Below are positions 14,165 to 15,165 of a stretch of 15,165 nt of DNA, piece by piece. Below the pieces are notes generated by a model. That model saw only the letters and a program-made list of their open reading frames with translations, was not told the DNA's origin and did not search any database. This stretch comes from AWTP1-13 sp035550075 (GTDB lineage Bacteria > Pseudomonadota > Alphaproteobacteria > Rhizobiales > Hyphomicrobiaceae). The translations under genes and the position numbers were made by a program. The stretch lies in contig DASZQG010000133.1 in assembly GCA_035550075.1 (NCBI GenBank), positions 1 through 15,165 of the forward strand, given 5' to 3'. Position 1 is the first letter of the stretch. The number at the start of each line of letters is the position of its first letter.

Positions 14165-15016
14165 TCAGTCGCTGCTGCCCGCGGCCGGGCCGCCGAGGCG
14201 GTAAACCGGCTGCGACAGGCCGGCGTTGGCGCTCGCAGAGCCGTCGGCGGTGCGCGTACCCACGAGAGTCTTCAAATAGGACACGTTCTCGCTGGCCTTG
14301 GCCGGCGGCAGCGCGGCCTGCGCGGCCGTGCGCGCCTCCTCGTACTTGCCCGTCAAGCCGAGCACCAGCGCGAGGTTCTGCTGCACCTGCGGATCATGCG
14401 GGGCAGCGCGCTGGGCTTTGCGCAGCAGCGCCACCGCTTCGCCGGCCTTGCCGTCGAGCGCATAGGACAGCGCGAGGTTGTTGAGAACGCGCGGGTTATC
14501 CGGCGCCAGGGCCAGCGCCTTCGCGAACTGCGCCTGGGCCTCCTGCTGCTTGCCTTGGCTCGCCAGCGCCGCACCCAGCGCCGACCGCAGGCGCCAGTCC
14601 GGCGCCTTGGGATCTACGGCTTGGCGCAGGAGGACTTCCGCCTTGGCCGCCTGGCCGAGATCGAGTGCAAGCAGTCCGCGCTCGAGCTGCAGGCGGTGAT
14701 CCTTGGTCTTGTCGGCTGCTGCCGCATCGAGCACGGCCAGCGCCTGCGCCTTGGCACCCGTCGCGCGCAGTCCGCGCGCATAGGCCAGCGCCGTTGTCAC
14801 ATTCTTGGGGTCGGCCTTGTTGGCCGCCGCCAGTGCCTCCAGGTCGCTGCCTCGCGTGGCCGCCTTTGCGGGTGCGGGCGGGTCGTCCTGCTTCACTAGG
14901 GCTGCGGTCTGTTCCAGGCCGGAGCCGGCGCACGCCCCCAGCACCAGCGTCAGGCACAGCGCCGTCAGGGCGCTCCAGCCGGTCTTTCCTGGGCCGATGC
15001 AAACCGAGCGCGCCAT
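14165..15016 (-). CDS. TPR-repeat lipoprotein, TadD-like
   Basis: A 283-residue secreted lipoprotein: basic N-region, hydrophobic core TALCLTLVLGAC with a lipobox LGAC, then a Pro/Ala linker. From about residue 60 to 240 it consists of TPR-like helical pairs, for example LALDLGQAAKAEVLLRQAV, ALAPDNPRVLNNLALSYALD and QQNLALVLGLTGKYEEA. TPR lipoproteins of this size and style match TadD of Tad (Flp) pilus assembly systems, but no other tad gene is visible, so the symbol is withheld. The start at 15014-15016 is chosen because GGAGGA lies 5 bases before it and the signal peptide begins there; an upstream ATG at 15046 adds ten residues. It converges with the 61-residue protein gene. Confidence 0.82.
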   Translation of the reverse strand: MARSVCIGPGKTGWSALTALCLTLVLGACAGSGLEQTAALVKQDDPPAPAKAATRGSDLEALAAANKADPKNVTTALAYARGLRATGAKAQALAVLDAAAADKTKDHRLQLERGLLALDLGQAAKAEVLLRQAVDPKAPDWRLRSALGAALASQGKQQEAQAQFAKALALAPDNPRVLNNLALSYALDGKAGEAVALLRKAQRAAPHDPQVQQNLALVLGLTGKYEEARTAAQAALPPAKASENVSYLKTLVGTRTADGSASANAGLSQPVYRLGGPAAGSSD

Positions 15017-15131
15017 GCAATCCTCCACCCCAAACCGGTACCGCATGGGCCGTTGGTAGAGAGATTCGCCCCGTGCAAGCCGGGCGGCGTCGTGGCTGTC
15101 CCCGTTATCCCCAGGACCCCGGCGGACGGGC

Positions 15132-15165
15132 TCAACCGCCCTGTTTGAGGTGCGCGGCCCAGTCC
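15132..15165 (-). CDS. Possible C-terminal end of a further minus-strand gene
   Basis: One minus-strand frame entering from the right edge reads DWAAHLKQGG and then stops at TGA (15132-15134). The codons look protein-like and the position suits an upstream gene on the same strand as the TPR lipoprotein. Ten codons are too few to identify it or to be sure it is real. Confidence 0.3.
   Translation of the reverse strand, partial: DWAAHLKQGG

Overview
This is a GC-rich, gene-dense chromosomal window from an alphaproteobacterium, most likely a member of Hyphomicrobiales (Rhizobiales). The evidence is an ATP12-type F1-ATPase assembly chaperone next to a HAD phosphatase and an RluC-type pseudouridine synthase, a PccB carboxylase subunit, a class III cyclase fused to an AAA ATPase and a long helical-repeat tail, and a TadD-like TPR lipoprotein. 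No tRNA, rRNA, CRISPR array or transposase gene was seen.

Left part (1-7000, all minus strand). A partial 2OG-Fe(II)-dioxygenase-like gene runs off the left edge; its 5' end looks frameshifted or truncated. A 370-base gene-free stretch follows, holding a MITE-like repeat with 11-bp terminal inverted repeats and a long inner palindrome. Next come a small lipoprotein, pccB (propionyl-CoA carboxylase beta), an ATP12 chaperone and a HAD phosphatase sharing an ATGA overlap, and an RluC/RluD-type pseudouridine synthase. A two-gene unit, an SCP2-like protein and an alpha/beta hydrolase also sharing an ATGA overlap, closes this part.

Centre (7000-11310, plus strand). A Crp/Fnr regulator with cyclic-nucleotide-pocket residues lies 144 bases upstream of a 1043-residue protein: zinc ribbon, class III nucleotide cyclase, AAA ATPase, helical repeats. 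The pair looks like a local cyclic-nucleotide signalling circuit. The regulator is preceded by two strong hairpins and an intrinsic-terminator-like hairpin plus T-run ending 9 bases before its start codon. This suggests an attenuated leader or an independent small RNA.

Right part (11310-15165). A four-helix membrane protein (minus) diverges from a plus-strand gene run: a PanB-like protein, a DUF6166 protein, an integral-membrane histidine-rich hydroxylase of the sterol desaturase family, and a 61-residue two-helix membrane protein. The PanB-like protein is the most unusual gene here. It keeps the fold signatures, but two of the three Mg ligands of ketopantoate hydroxymethyltransferase are replaced (Asp to Cys, Glu to Gln), so it may not make ketopantoate. 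Together with the hydroxylase and small proteins it is the best candidate for an undescribed pathway. A TPR lipoprotein (minus, TadD-like) and a few codons of another possible gene end the window.
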